Shown here: one piece after another, positions 13,868-21,639 of the stretch
Position numbering within the stretch: the stretch's first letter is position 1
Layout of the letters: each line of letters starts with the position of its first letter
Assembly (NCBI RefSeq): GCF_000719705.1
Contig: NZ_JOHO01000011.1
Coordinates: forward strand, 248,001-312,000
Origin: Streptomyces sp. NRRL S-350
GTDB lineage: Bacteria; Actinomycetota; Actinomycetes; Streptomycetales; Streptomycetaceae
Direction: 5' to 3'
Length of the DNA stretch: 64,000 bases
The notes under the pieces: generated by a model
Told to the model about the DNA's origin: nothing
Database searches by the model: none
What the model saw: the letters and a program-made list of their open reading frames with translations, nothing else
Position numbers and translations under genes: made by a program

Positions 13868-15136
13868 TCACGCGACCTGGTCGGGGGAGGGGCCCTTGAC
13901 GAGGTGCAGAATCCGGGCCATCGCGGGCTGCTCGGCGGCCGGGACGGGGGCCTCTGCGAGGGGTGCCGCGGGGGCCGGGACGGGGGCCTCTGCCGGGGGT
14001 GCCGCGGGGGCCGAGACCGGGGGCGCGGCAGGGGCCGGGGCGGGGGCCACGGGGGCGGCCGGAACGGGGGCCGGGGCGGGGGCCACGGGGGCGGCCGGAG
14101 GGGCTGCGGGGGCGGCCGGGGCGGGTGCCCCGGGGGCGGCCTGGGCGGGTGCCCCGGGGGCCGGCGGGACGGCGGCCCGAGCGGCCACCTGCTCGGGCCA
14201 GAAGGAGGTGCCGATGAGGTGCGGCCCGGGGGCGTCGGCGAACATGGCCAGACACTCCTCCGGGGACCGGCTGAGGGCGCGCTTCAAGGCGTCGATGTGG
14301 ATGCCCCAGGTGTTGCCGAACCCGCGGATCTGCATCTTCTGGACGGGGATGCGGTAGCGGGCGAGGACCATGCGCAGCAGGGAGACGTCCCACCCTGGGG
14401 GCATGGCCTCGACCAGGGCGGAGAGGTGCACGCCCTTCCGGCCGGCCGCGACGGCGGCCAGGACCTCGGAGAGGGCGTGCCGCATCAGGGCCTCCTCGGC
14501 CTGCGCGAAGGTGAGGGCCGGGACCGCGGGGGAGTGGCACTCCCCCGCCGCTTCATGATCGTTTTCGGCGTCGGCCTCCTCCTCGTCGTAGTACTCCCAC
14601 TCCCCGTCCTCGTCGCCCTCCGCGTCTTCCTCGGTGTCCTCCTCCTCGGCCTCCTCCTCCTCGTCCTCCTCGGCAGCCCGGGTGCGCGGCTGGCTCAGGC
14701 TGACGCCGGCGGCGGCGAGGTACCAGGCGACGATCAGCACGCCGATGATGTAGCCGTGCCAGGGAGTGAGGAGCGCCCAGAGGAGGCCGCCGAACGCGCC
14801 GCCGGTGCCGACCGCGGCGGCGACGCACAGCGCGGCGATCCCCAGGCCCTCCAGGGTGTCGGCGATGGACTTCCCCTTCGCCTTCGCCTTGCCCTTTCCC
14901 TTGGCGGCCTTCGTCTTCGGCTTGCCCTCCTCCCCGTCCTCCTCCTCGGCCGGCTTGTCCTCCTGCTGCATGTTGGCCGCGGCCCGGAGCGCGCGGATCA
15001 GGAGCAGCAGGAGCAGCTTGGCCAGGACGACGGAGCCGCGGAGAACGGCGATCGGGCCGAGGGCCCGGAGGACGGCGCGGGCGTCGAGCTCGTCCTCCGG
15101 TGCAGCCTCGGTGGTGGTGGTCTCCCCCTTCGTCAT
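13868..15136 (-). CDS. membrane protein with acidic and Pro/Ala-rich regions, 422 aa
   Basis: Residues about 27-52 form one hydrophobic helix (GSVVLAKLLLLLLIRAL), then a Lys/Glu-rich linker, then hydrophobic segments at about 95-150 (ALCVAAAVGTGGAFGGLLWA; IIGVLIVAWYLAAAGVSL). After that come a very acidic tract (about 155-200), a folded helical segment (210-300, with VHLSALVEAMPPGWDVSLL resembling a winged helix) and a long Ala/Pro repeat region. Last gene of the 13.9-19 kb operon. The layout recalls spread or conjugation accessory proteins of actinomycete plasmids, but I cannot assign a family. Confidence 0.55.
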   Translation of the reverse strand: MTKGETTTTEAAPEDELDARAVLRALGPIAVLRGSVVLAKLLLLLLIRALRAAANMQQEDKPAEEEDGEEGKPKTKAAKGKGKAKAKGKSIADTLEGLGIAALCVAAAVGTGGAFGGLLWALLTPWHGYIIGVLIVAWYLAAAGVSLSQPRTRAAEEDEEEEAEEEDTEEDAEGDEDGEWEYYDEEEADAENDHEAAGECHSPAVPALTFAQAEEALMRHALSEVLAAVAAGRKGVHLSALVEAMPPGWDVSLLRMVLARYRIPVQKMQIRGFGNTWGIHIDALKRALSRSPEECLAMFADAPGPHLIGTSFWPEQVAARAAVPPAPGAPAQAAPGAPAPAAPAAPPAAPVAPAPAPVPAAPVAPAPAPAAPPVSAPAAPPAEAPVPAPAAPLAEAPVPAAEQPAMARILHLVKGPSPDQVA

Positions 15137-15139
15137 GGG

Positions 15140-15550
15140 TCAGCCCAGCTTTCCGGACATCTTGATGATCGCGTTCACGGCCGTGCCGCCGAGGCCACCG
15201 GCGGCTTGGGCCGAGACGGCCATGCTGATGCCGAGGACGGCAGGGACGATCATCTTCTTCCACTTGAAGCAGAGCGCGGTGATCCCGAGGCACAGGACGA
15301 CGCCACCGGGCCCGACGTTGCCGACCCCGCCGTCTCCGAACACGGAGGAGGGGATCTCGTTGACGTTGTTGGCGAAGTCCAGCCACATGCTCCCCGCGGC
15401 GATCCAGAGACTCCCGGTGACGAAGCCAAGGCCGGTAGCCGTGTCCCGCTTGAGGCTGATCCGGTCGCTACCGCGCAGTCCGGCGATGAGTGCGAGGGAG
15501 GACCCGGCGGCGAAGCCGGTGGAGGTGATCGCGCCGATCATCTGGCTCAT
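15140..15550 (-). CDS. small polytopic membrane protein, 136 aa
   Basis: ATG at 15550 (MSQMIGAITSTGFAAGSSLA). Three or four hydrophobic segments (about 5-24, 40-60, 80-95 and 100-125) with a short charged loop (RGSDRISLKRD). Placed between two large membrane proteins with 3-bp and 14-bp gaps, so certainly co-transcribed. Size and topology are like the small Spd spread proteins of Streptomyces plasmids; this is a comparison of layout, not a family match. Confidence 0.5.
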   Translation of the reverse strand: MSQMIGAITSTGFAAGSSLALIAGLRGSDRISLKRDTATGLGFVTGSLWIAAGSMWLDFANNVNEIPSSVFGDGGVGNVGPGGVVLCLGITALCFKWKKMIVPAVLGISMAVSAQAAGGLGGTAVNAIIKMSGKLG

Positions 15551-15564
15551 GGTGCGGGTGCCTT

Positions 15565-16884
15565 TCAGAGGGTGGGGCCGGGGGCGTACAGGAGGGTGGC
15601 GACGGCGGCCGTGGCGAGGGGGATGCGGAGGATGAAGCGGACCAGGGCGCCGCGGTGACGGACCCTCCGGTCCACCAGGAAGTACAGGCCGCCGTTGACG
15701 ATCCCGGCGGTGAGGATCAGGGAGACGGCGTTGGGGCCCAGGCCCCATTCGGTGCCGTACTGGTTGACCCAGCGGACGCCGACCGGGGCGAGGTTGCGGG
15801 CGAGCTCCCCTGCGGCGAGGGTGCCGACGAACCGGGCGATGAACGGGTACGGGAGGACGTGCTGCACGGCCTGGTGGCCGAGGAGCTTCCACGCGCCGTA
15901 CCAGCCGGCCAGGTTGAAGGCGAGGCCGAAGGTGCCGACGATGCCGTGCTCGGCGGCGGGCATGAAGCCGGAGACGTAGTCGGAGCCGCCGACGCCGTAG
16001 CCGATCGCGGCGGCGGCGCCGTTGAACAGCACGAACCGCGTGCGCTTGTCCTTCGGCTTCCAGCTGCCGCCCGTCTTCGACTCGGACTTCGCGGCCGGGG
16101 CGGCGGGGGCGCCGGCGGTCGGGGGCTGGCTCGGCTTCGGCGGGACGGGCGCGCCCGGGGCCTGGCCTCCGTCCGGGGGCGCCGGGGTGGCGGAGGGGGC
16201 GTTCTTCGCGAACGCCTTCACCTTGACGGAGGACCACCAGGGGAAGACGGCCTCCGGCTCCTGCTGCTCCTCCTCGGGCTCCTCGTCGTCGTCCGGCTCC
16301 GGCTCCGGGGCGGGGGCGGGGGCGGGGGCGGGCTCCGGCTCGGGCTGCGGGGTCAGGTCGACGGTCTCCCCCGGGCGCGGGTACCGGCCGCCGCCGACGA
16401 TGTGCCCCTCGGGAAGGTCGTACTTCTGGGTGCGCACCTCGGCGGGCGGCTCGGTGGGCTGCGCCGGGATGACCGGGGCCGGGGCCGCCGGGGGCTCCTC
16501 CTCAACGGCGGCCGGCTCGGCGGCCTCCTCTTCGGCGGGCTGAGCCGGGACCGCGGGCAACTCGGCGGGCTGAGCCGGGACCGCGGGCAACTCGGCGGGC
16601 TGCGCCGGGATGGCCGGGGCCGCCGAGGGCTCGGGGTCGACCACGATCATCGGGCCGAAGGCGTCGCCGACGGCGTCGTGGAAGGCGTCCGTCGCGTCGG
16701 CCGCCACCATGCTGGTCAGCAGGGCATCGACCTCGATCGGGACGGCCCGGGCCGTCCCGACGGCCTGCTCGACGACCGTAGCCGCAGCCTCGACGACGGC
16801 CAGGTCCGCGGCGGCGTCCGCCGCGTCGTCCTCGGCCATCCCGGCGAGCAGGTCGTTCACGTCGCTGGGCGGGGTGGCGCTCAT
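15565..16884 (-). CDS. proline-rich membrane protein, 439 aa
   Basis: Residues 1-80 are acidic and helical. Residues about 85-260 are Pro/Ala/Glu-rich, with tandem copies of PAELPAVPAQ. Residues about 270-435 are a membrane domain of about four segments (FVLFNGAAAAIGYGV; GTFGLAFNLAGWYGAWKLL; AVSLILTAGIVNGGLYFLV; ILRIPLATAAVATLLYA). The disordered arm could span the thick cell wall or bind partners. It overlaps the next upstream gene by 4 bp (ATGA), indicating coupled translation. Confidence 0.5.
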   Translation of the reverse strand: MSATPPSDVNDLLAGMAEDDAADAAADLAVVEAAATVVEQAVGTARAVPIEVDALLTSMVAADATDAFHDAVGDAFGPMIVVDPEPSAAPAIPAQPAELPAVPAQPAELPAVPAQPAEEEAAEPAAVEEEPPAAPAPVIPAQPTEPPAEVRTQKYDLPEGHIVGGGRYPRPGETVDLTPQPEPEPAPAPAPAPEPEPDDDEEPEEEQQEPEAVFPWWSSVKVKAFAKNAPSATPAPPDGGQAPGAPVPPKPSQPPTAGAPAAPAAKSESKTGGSWKPKDKRTRFVLFNGAAAAIGYGVGGSDYVSGFMPAAEHGIVGTFGLAFNLAGWYGAWKLLGHQAVQHVLPYPFIARFVGTLAAGELARNLAPVGVRWVNQYGTEWGLGPNAVSLILTAGIVNGGLYFLVDRRVRHRGALVRFILRIPLATAAVATLLYAPGPTL

Positions 16885-18053
16885 GCCGTCTTGCTCCTCT
16901 TCTTCGGAGTCGGGTTCTCGATCCGGCGGCGGGTGCGCGGCACGGTCTCGGCGTAGGTCCGGCTGGGGCCGTGGACGCTGGCGACGTGCGCGATCAGGTC
17001 GTCGTCGCTGATGGCCGGGTTGACCGCGAGGGCGGCGCGGATGGTAGCCGCGACGGACGGGGTCCCGCCGACGGCCTGGAGGGGCGGTGCGGCCGGGGCC
17101 GGCTGCGGCGCGGGCGCGGCCGGGGCGGGCGGGGCCGCCGGAGCGGCGGGCGCGGCCGGGGCAGCGACCGAAGCGACCGGCGCCGGAACCTGCGCGGCCG
17201 GAACGGGCGGAACGGGCGGGGCGGGCGGCGCGGGCACCGGAGCCGGAGCGGCGGGCGCCGCCGGTGCCGGGATGGCCGGTGCCGGGACGGGCTGGAGCTC
17301 GGGCTGCGCCGGGATCGGCGCGGCCTCGAGTACCGCCGGTGCGGCAGCCGGGAGCTCCGGCGCCGGGGCGGGCCGGGGCGGCTCGATGGCCCGCGCGGCC
17401 TCCGGGCCGTAGACCGCGGCCAGGTACGCCTGGACGCCGTCGAGGCGCTGCTGCTCCCCCAGCACGACCCGGTTGACGGCCAGCTCCTCGCGCTTCTGCT
17501 GGAGGAAGGAAGCGGCGCCCTCACCGAGCGGCACCGCGAACATCCGCATCACCACCAGCCACATCCCCTTCGCGAGGATGCTGACGCCGCCGCCGATCAC
17601 CCCGGCCGCGACCTTCTCCTTGCCCACGCCGTGGGTGATGACCGAGGCGACGACGACCGCCAGCGCGAGGAAGCCGCCGACCATCGCCGGCTTCGCACGC
17701 GCAGGGTCGTAGCGCAGCAGCCACTCGATCACCTGGAGACCGATCCACGTCAGCTCGAAGAGAGCCGCCGCGCCGTAGGCGATCCAAGGCGTCACCACCC
17801 CGGACAACTGGTCGCCGATGCTCGCCGTCGACCAGGCCACCGACACGGCGGTCATACCGACCGCGAGGCCGACGACCGCCCGCAGCCCGATCGCGTCGAA
17901 GTTGCGCGGCGGTACCGGCTCCCACTCCTGGTAGGTCTGCGGGGTGAGCCGGGTCTCGCCGCCGATCGTCGTCTCGACCATCCGCTGCCGGGTCACCAAG
18001 CGGTACTTCACGCCAGGGACGCGGGGCTGCTCGGTCGGGGTCTCGGTCGTCAT
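16881..18053 (-). CDS. membrane protein with C-terminal HTH-like end, spread-protein-like, 390 aa
   Basis: Start at 18053 (MTTETPTEQPRVPGVKYRLV) is preferred to the longer GTG frame. Four membrane segments lie between residues about 55 and 165 (AVVGLAVGMTAVSVAW; WIAYGAAALFELTWIGLQV; MVGGFLALAVVVASVITHG; AAGVIGGGVSILAKGMWLV). These are followed by a helical stalk, a Pro/Ala-rich linker and a basic C-terminus (DDDLIAHVASVHGPSRTYAE) that could contact DNA. This architecture resembles SpdB/DUF2637-type spread proteins of actinomycete elements, though I cannot confirm the family by eye. Confidence 0.5.
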   Translation of the reverse strand: MTTETPTEQPRVPGVKYRLVTRQRMVETTIGGETRLTPQTYQEWEPVPPRNFDAIGLRAVVGLAVGMTAVSVAWSTASIGDQLSGVVTPWIAYGAAALFELTWIGLQVIEWLLRYDPARAKPAMVGGFLALAVVVASVITHGVGKEKVAAGVIGGGVSILAKGMWLVVMRMFAVPLGEGAASFLQQKREELAVNRVVLGEQQRLDGVQAYLAAVYGPEAARAIEPPRPAPAPELPAAAPAVLEAAPIPAQPELQPVPAPAIPAPAAPAAPAPVPAPPAPPVPPVPAAQVPAPVASVAAPAAPAAPAAPPAPAAPAPQPAPAAPPLQAVGGTPSVAATIRAALAVNPAISDDDLIAHVASVHGPSRTYAETVPRTRRRIENPTPKKRSKTA

Positions 18054-18146
18054 GCTGCTGCGCCCTTCGCGCTCGGTCCTACAGGGTGCGGCCGGGCCCA
18101 CGGGGGTGGGCCCGGCCGGTGAACAGGGCGGGCAGGCCGGGAAGCG

Positions 18147-18368
18147 CTACCGGCCGCCGAAGCGGCGCTGCTCGCCCGCCTGGTGCGCCGCGCGACCCGC
18201 GCGGTCCGCCGCGCCGACCGCCTTGGAGCGGCGCCGGTTCTCCTTGGTCTCCCGCGCCTGGCGCTTCTCGCGGTCCTTCCGGGTGGCCCGGTCGGAGGCG
18301 GACTCACGGCCGGAGTAGGCGGTGGCCGCGGTCTCGCCGTCGTTGCCGCCGAACAGCCAGTCGAGCAT
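18147..18368 (-). CDS. small basic hypothetical protein, 73 aa
   Basis: Starts MLDWLFGGNDGETAATAYSG and continues as a highly charged Arg/Lys/Glu helix (ATRKDREKRQARETKENRRR). Its ATG overlaps the stop of the upstream 52-aa gene (ATGA). Probably a small DNA- or membrane-associated accessory of the same operon. Confidence 0.5.
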   Translation of the reverse strand: MLDWLFGGNDGETAATAYSGRESASDRATRKDREKRQARETKENRRRSKAVGAADRAGRAAHQAGEQRRFGGR

Positions 18369-18526
18369 CAGAGACCCACCGATCCGGCGGCCTCGTTGCC
18401 GTGGCTCTGCGCGCCAGCGAGCTGATCGCGCGCGTCCACCGACCGCTGCTCGCGCTGCTCAGGGGTGCCGTACGCCTGACGGGCGAGCTCGTGCTCGCGG
18501 GCCGCGCCCTCGGTGATGTCCGCCAT
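18368..18526 (-). CDS. very small hypothetical protein, 52 aa
   Basis: Both ends overlap neighbours by 4 bp (ATGA at 18526 and at 18368), which strongly supports a real translated gene despite its size. The sequence is hydrophilic and helical (MADITEGAAREHELARQAYG, then PEQREQRSVDARDQLAG). Confidence 0.5.
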   Translation of the reverse strand: MADITEGAAREHELARQAYGTPEQREQRSVDARDQLAGAQSHGNEAAGSVGL

Positions 18527-18975
18527 CAGGCCGCCACCTCCGCGCGCGGGCCCTTCGAGCCACCGGGGGCGGGCTGGTCCTTCGGACCGCGCGGGCCCTC
18601 CGCCAAGTCCTCCGGGCCCTTCGCCGGCTGCTCCTTGCGCGGGTGCGGGAACCCGGGGATCGACGGGATCACCGGCTCGTTGTCCGCCTCGGTCCACTCG
18701 TAGCCGGCCGCGCGGGCCGCCTTGAGGAGAACCAGCGCGTACTCGCCGCGGGTGATGCCGCCCGTGATCTCCGGGAGGAGACGGAGGGCGATCTGCGCGA
18801 GCAGCCCGGCCTCCGCCTCGGCGTCGACCGCCTTGTACGCCTCGGCGAACAGCAGGCCGTACACCGAGCCGCCCAGCGCGGCACCCGGGTACGCGGTGCG
18901 CAGCGTCTCGGCGACGCGCGCCAGAACGGCACCGGCCGCCTCTTCGGGGGGCGTGATCACATCGGTAAGGTTCAT
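18526..18975 (-). CDS. hypothetical protein, first gene of the membrane operon, 149 aa
   Basis: Residues 1-100 are helical and Ala-rich with PEEAAGAVLARVAETLRTAY near the start; residues 100-149 are a Pro/Gly/Lys-rich tail. The ATG at 18975 is followed upstream by a 215-bp divergent control region containing three GTGTGCAACCAC repeats. Family not recognised. Confidence 0.55.
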   Translation of the reverse strand: MNLTDVITPPEEAAGAVLARVAETLRTAYPGAALGGSVYGLLFAEAYKAVDAEAEAGLLAQIALRLLPEITGGITRGEYALVLLKAARAAGYEWTEADNEPVIPSIPGFPHPRKEQPAKGPEDLAEGPRGPKDQPAPGGSKGPRAEVAA

Positions 18976-19015
18976 GCGTCTGCTCCTGGTGACTCAGGGG
19001 TGGACGTCCCGGCCC

Positions 19016-19110
19016 GTGTGCAACCACGGGGCGGGGTTGTTAGGCGCTGCCCGGTGTGCAACCACCGGGCAGCGTCGTTTTCAGCGACCCTGGCCTCCGT
19101 GTGCAACCAC
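19016..19110. repeat. three direct repeats GTGTGCAACCAC in a divergent promoter region
   Basis: Identical 12-mers at 19016-19027, 19054-19065 and 19099-19110, spaced 38 and 45 bp start to start. They sit between the leftward operon starting at 18975 and the rightward HTH gene at 19191. This is the arrangement expected of operator sites bound by a local regulator, probably the HTH protein encoded alongside. Confidence 0.6.
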
Positions 19111-19148
19111 GTCGGCCGGGGTGACCGCTGATGAGTACGAGACTACCC

Positions 19149-19174
19149 ACCTGCTTGCGCTGGCGCAAGCAGGT
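19149..19174. promoter_or_regulatory. 11-bp inverted repeat before HTH gene
   Basis: Arms ACCTGCTTGCG and CGCAAGCAGGT with a 4-bp loop, ending 16 bp before the GTG at 19191. More likely an operator than a terminator because it precedes the start of a gene and has no T run. Confidence 0.55.
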
Positions 19175-19190
19175 CTGAGAGGATGGAGCC

Positions 19191-19508
19191 GTGTCCGACT
19201 CCCCGAACGAGCGTCAAGCCGGGGCCGAAGAGGCGCAGTTGAAGCTCTGCACCATCCCGGAGATGCCCGATCTCCTGGCGGAGGCCGGTCTCAAGCGCCT
19301 GACCGAGGCGCGCATCCGGCAGCTTGCCGCCACCCCCGAGTTCCCTGGCCCCGTCTGGGAGCGGGGCAACCTGCGCCTGTTCAACTGGCCCCCAGTGCTC
19401 GAGTACTTCCGCGAGCGCAAGCTGCGCCCCGGGGAGCGGACTGACCTCAAGCGAGATCAGGAGGCTCCCCCCAGCGATGAGCACCACGACAAGGCAGGAC
19501 CCCAGTAG
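19191..19508 (+). CDS. HTH/excisionase-like DNA-binding protein, 105 aa
   Basis: GTG start with GGATGGAG upstream. Residues about 24-75 contain MPDLLAEAGLKRLTEARIRQ, then PEFPGPVWERG and LRLFNWPPVLEYF, the layout of small winged-helix (AlpA/excisionase or MerR-like) proteins where a loop with Pro-Gly follows the recognition helix. The rest is a charged tail. Expected to bind near its own promoter, where there are inverted and direct repeats. The GIY-YIG gene begins inside its last codons. Confidence 0.55.
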   Translation: MSDSPNERQAGAEEAQLKLCTIPEMPDLLAEAGLKRLTEARIRQLAATPEFPGPVWERGNLRLFNWPPVLEYFRERKLRPGERTDLKRDQEAPPSDEHHDKAGPQ

Positions 19509-20106
19509 CGAGACGAGGCGCGCGGCGGTGTACCGGCTGTACGCCGCCGACGGCGCGCTGCTCTACATCGGCTCCTCGTACGACCCCGAAGGACGCTGCA
19601 AGGGCCACCAGCGCACAGCGTGGTGGCCCTTGGTCGAGCGCCGCACGGACGAGTGGTACGACAGCCGTGACATCGCGTACGGGGAGGAGCGCCGCGCGAT
19701 CAAGGAGGAGAACCCGGCGTACAACTTCGCCTGCACCGACCAGCACACCGGCCCGGCGCAGGTCCAGGTCGTGCGCCAGGCCGGGGCCGCCGAGGAAGAG
19801 GCGCAGCGCTTCATGGCCGCCGTAGAAGTCCTCAAGCAGATGAAGGACCCGGCGGCGCAGGCACGCGCCATCACCCAGGTCTTGCAGGCCCAGCCCGGCG
19901 CAGTGAAGGCCCTCAAGGGGATTCGGCGCGAGTACGTCCTCAGGCAGCGCGCCGCCAAGATCACGTTCCGGGCCATCGCGGCCGACCTCGGCGTCTCCGT
20001 CGGCACCGTCCAGGACATCGTGCGCGGCTACTCCGGCTCGTACCAGGACCGGCCCCGCACGGGGGCCGGGAAGGTGTCGGCGTCCGAGACGCCGCCGTCC
20101 AAGTAG
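19477..20106 (+). CDS. GIY-YIG domain protein with C-terminal HTH, 209 aa
   Basis: The ATG at 19477 lies 32 bp inside the preceding gene, with AGGAGG upstream. Residues about 17-80 carry a GIY-YIG-type core: VYRLYAADGALLYIGSS with following Arg and His residues and EERRAIKEENPAYN holding the Glu and the end Asn. The C-terminal half has a sigma-like HTH (ITFRAIAADLGVSVGTVQDI). GIY-YIG proteins cut DNA in repair, homing and restriction; here a site-specific nuclease or a DNA-binding regulator built on the fold are both possible. A second, different GIY-YIG protein is encoded at 33016. Confidence 0.65.
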   Translation: MSTTTRQDPSSETRRAAVYRLYAADGALLYIGSSYDPEGRCKGHQRTAWWPLVERRTDEWYDSRDIAYGEERRAIKEENPAYNFACTDQHTGPAQVQVVRQAGAAEEEAQRFMAAVEVLKQMKDPAAQARAITQVLQAQPGAVKALKGIRREYVLRQRAAKITFRAIAADLGVSVGTVQDIVRGYSGSYQDRPRTGAGKVSASETPPSK

Positions 20107-20206
20107 TTCACCACCTCGGCGGCGTCGACGCCGCCCGGCGCGGCCCCGGCATGCCCAGTGGCCGCTACCCTCTGCACCCACCTCAGCACAGAGAGCAGGT
20201 TCCACC

Positions 20207-20710
20207 ATGCGCAGGATCACCGCCGCGGTGCTCGCGGCCGCCGTCTCCGTCGGTCTGCTGGCCGGCTGCAACGGCGCGAAGCCGAGCAAGTCGAAGCCGT
20301 CGTCGTCCGCGTCGAAGAAGGCGAAGCCGGCGCCGTCGAAGTCGAAGGCGAAGTCGAAGGCGAAGTCGAAGGCGAAGCGGGCGTTCAAGCCCGGGGAGGT
20401 CGGCGATGACGACGGGTTCGCCTCGGTGGTGTCGGCCGGGTACCAGGATCATGCGGTGTGGGGGGCGCACGCCTACGTCGTGCAGTGGTCGATCACGTCG
20501 ACGGACGACGACACCGAGTCGTACATGGCGAAGCTGACGTTCGCCGATCGGGACGGGAACACGCTCGGCAGCACGGCCGTGACCGCCTTGGACTTGGCGG
20601 CGGGTGCGACCGCGGAGGGCGAGACGGCGCCGCTGGGTGCGGAGATCCAGTCGGGCCGGGCCGGGGACATCGTCTCGGTGCGGGTGACGCACATCGAGGA
20701 GCTGACCTGA
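20207..20710 (+). CDS. secreted lipoprotein, 167 aa
   Basis: Begins with a lipoprotein signal: basic start (MRRITAAVLAAAVSVGLLAG), lipobox LLAGC with Cys 21. It is followed by a Ser/Lys spacer encoded by a 12-nt tandem repeat (KSKAKSKAKSKAKR) and a beta-rich C-terminal domain (residues about 70-167) with WSITSTDDDTESYMAKLTF and GNTLGSTAVTALDLAAG, resembling FxLYD-type extracellular domains. Probably surface-anchored, possibly for surface exclusion or immunity. It precedes a tiny gene and pyrE. Confidence 0.6.
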   Translation: MRRITAAVLAAAVSVGLLAGCNGAKPSKSKPSSSASKKAKPAPSKSKAKSKAKSKAKRAFKPGEVGDDDGFASVVSAGYQDHAVWGAHAYVVQWSITSTDDDTESYMAKLTFADRDGNTLGSTAVTALDLAAGATAEGETAPLGAEIQSGRAGDIVSVRVTHIEELT

Positions 20711-20711
20711 C

Positions 20712-20891
20712 GTGGATGTCGACTGGGTGGAGGTGGTCTGTGCTGGCCGGCGGCGGGTGCTGTCCGGTGCGTCTGGTGAGGCGGTGGACGAGGTAGCGGC
20801 GCTGGTGCAGGGCCTTGCTGGTGGTCGCGGCCCGGGCGGCGTGGACGGCCGCCCGGGCGGTACGGCCCAACCGGCTGGGGAGAGTACCTGA
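20712..20891 (+). CDS. possible small protein, 59 aa
   Basis: A GTG one base after the lipoprotein stop opens a 60-codon frame, with GAGGAG in the lipoprotein end as a possible ribosome-binding site. It begins VDVDWVEVVCAGRRRVLSGA and becomes Gly-rich. Codon use looks plausible for the host, but there is no homology evidence; low confidence. Confidence 0.3.
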   Translation: MDVDWVEVVCAGRRRVLSGASGEAVDEVAALVQGLAGGRGPGGVDGRPGGTAQPAGEST

Positions 20892-20913
20892 TCCGGCCGT
20901 CCATGCATTCGAG

Positions 20914-20945
20914 AGTGGCCCCTGCCCTTCTGGGCGGGGGCCACT
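20914..20945. terminator. hairpin before pyrE
   Basis: Arms AGTGGCCCCTGCCC and GGGCGGGGGCCACT (one mismatch), about 75 bp before the pyrE ATG. Likely ends the lipoprotein transcript, so pyrE would have its own promoter in 20,946-21,021. Confidence 0.55.
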
Positions 20946-21021
20946 GGCGTTTCCGTCGCGGGGTGTCCGCGCTGGTCGGGGCGGGCTCCGGGTGTGCTGG
21001 GCGGCCCTAGACTGATCACTC

Positions 21022-21558
21022 ATGAGCAATGACCGGGACGCCCTGCTGGCGCAGATCAAGGACAAGGCCGTCGTGCACGGCAAGGTCACCCTCTCCTCCG
21101 GCCTGGAGGCTGATTACTACGTGGACCTGCGCCGGATCACGCTGGACGCGGAGGCGGCGCCGCTGGTCGGCAAGGTGATGTTGGACGCGGCGGCGGACCT
21201 GGAGTTCGACGCGGTGGGCGGGCTGACTCTGGGCGCGGACCCGGTGGCGGCGGCGATGCTGCACGCGGCGGCGGCGCGCGGTCGGAAGCTGGACGCGTTC
21301 GTGGTGCGGAAGGCGGGCAAGGCGCACGGGTTGCAGCGCCGGATCGAGGGCCCGGACGTGAAGGGCCGCCGGGTGCTGGCGGTGGAGGACACCTCGACGA
21401 CCGGCGGTTCGGTGCTGACCGCGGTGGAGGCGCTGCGCGAGGCGGGCGCCGAGGTGGTGGGTGTCGCGGTGATCGTGGAGCGCGGCGCGGCCCCGGCGAT
21501 CGCCGAGACGGGCCTGCCGTACGTGACCGCGTACACCTTGGACGACCTGGGGCTGTGA
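21022..21558 (+). CDS. pyrE: orotate phosphoribosyltransferase
   Basis: PyrE makes orotidine 5'-phosphate from orotate and PRPP, the fifth step of UMP synthesis. The protein (178 aa, close to the usual about 180) shows the family core: SGLEADYYVDLRRITLD near residues 26-42, a GG..GADPVAAA strand, FVVRKAGKAHGLQ, and the PRPP-binding loop VLAVEDTSTTGGS at about 119-131. It has been in good repair, with no frameshift. Its location is odd: it stands among accessory genes rather than in a pyrimidine operon, next to TGTCCGGACA repeats and a tRNA. It may be a second, element-borne copy or a captured chromosomal segment. Confidence 0.9.
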   Translation: MSNDRDALLAQIKDKAVVHGKVTLSSGLEADYYVDLRRITLDAEAAPLVGKVMLDAAADLEFDAVGGLTLGADPVAAAMLHAAAARGRKLDAFVVRKAGKAHGLQRRIEGPDVKGRRVLAVEDTSTTGGSVLTAVEALREAGAEVVGVAVIVERGAAPAIAETGLPYVTAYTLDDLGL

Positions 21559-21568
21559 GCCCGGGTCG

Positions 21569-21600
21569 GCGGCCCCCTCCCCTTCCGGGGTGGGGGCCGC
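21569..21600. terminator. pyrE terminator hairpin
   Basis: Arms GCGGCCCCCTCCCC and GGGGTGGGGGCCGC with a TTCC loop, 11 bp after the pyrE stop. Confidence 0.7.
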
Positions 21601-21605
21601 TGTCG

Positions 21606-21635
21606 TGTCCGGACACTGTCCGGACGGTGTCCGTG
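21606..21635. repeat. TGTCCGGACA cluster C
   Basis: Exact TGTCCGGACA at 21606-21615 followed by CTGTCCGGAC and GTGTCCG, between the pyrE terminator and the stop of the leftward gene at 21640. It is the smallest cluster. Confidence 0.65.
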
Positions 21636-21639
21636 CTGG

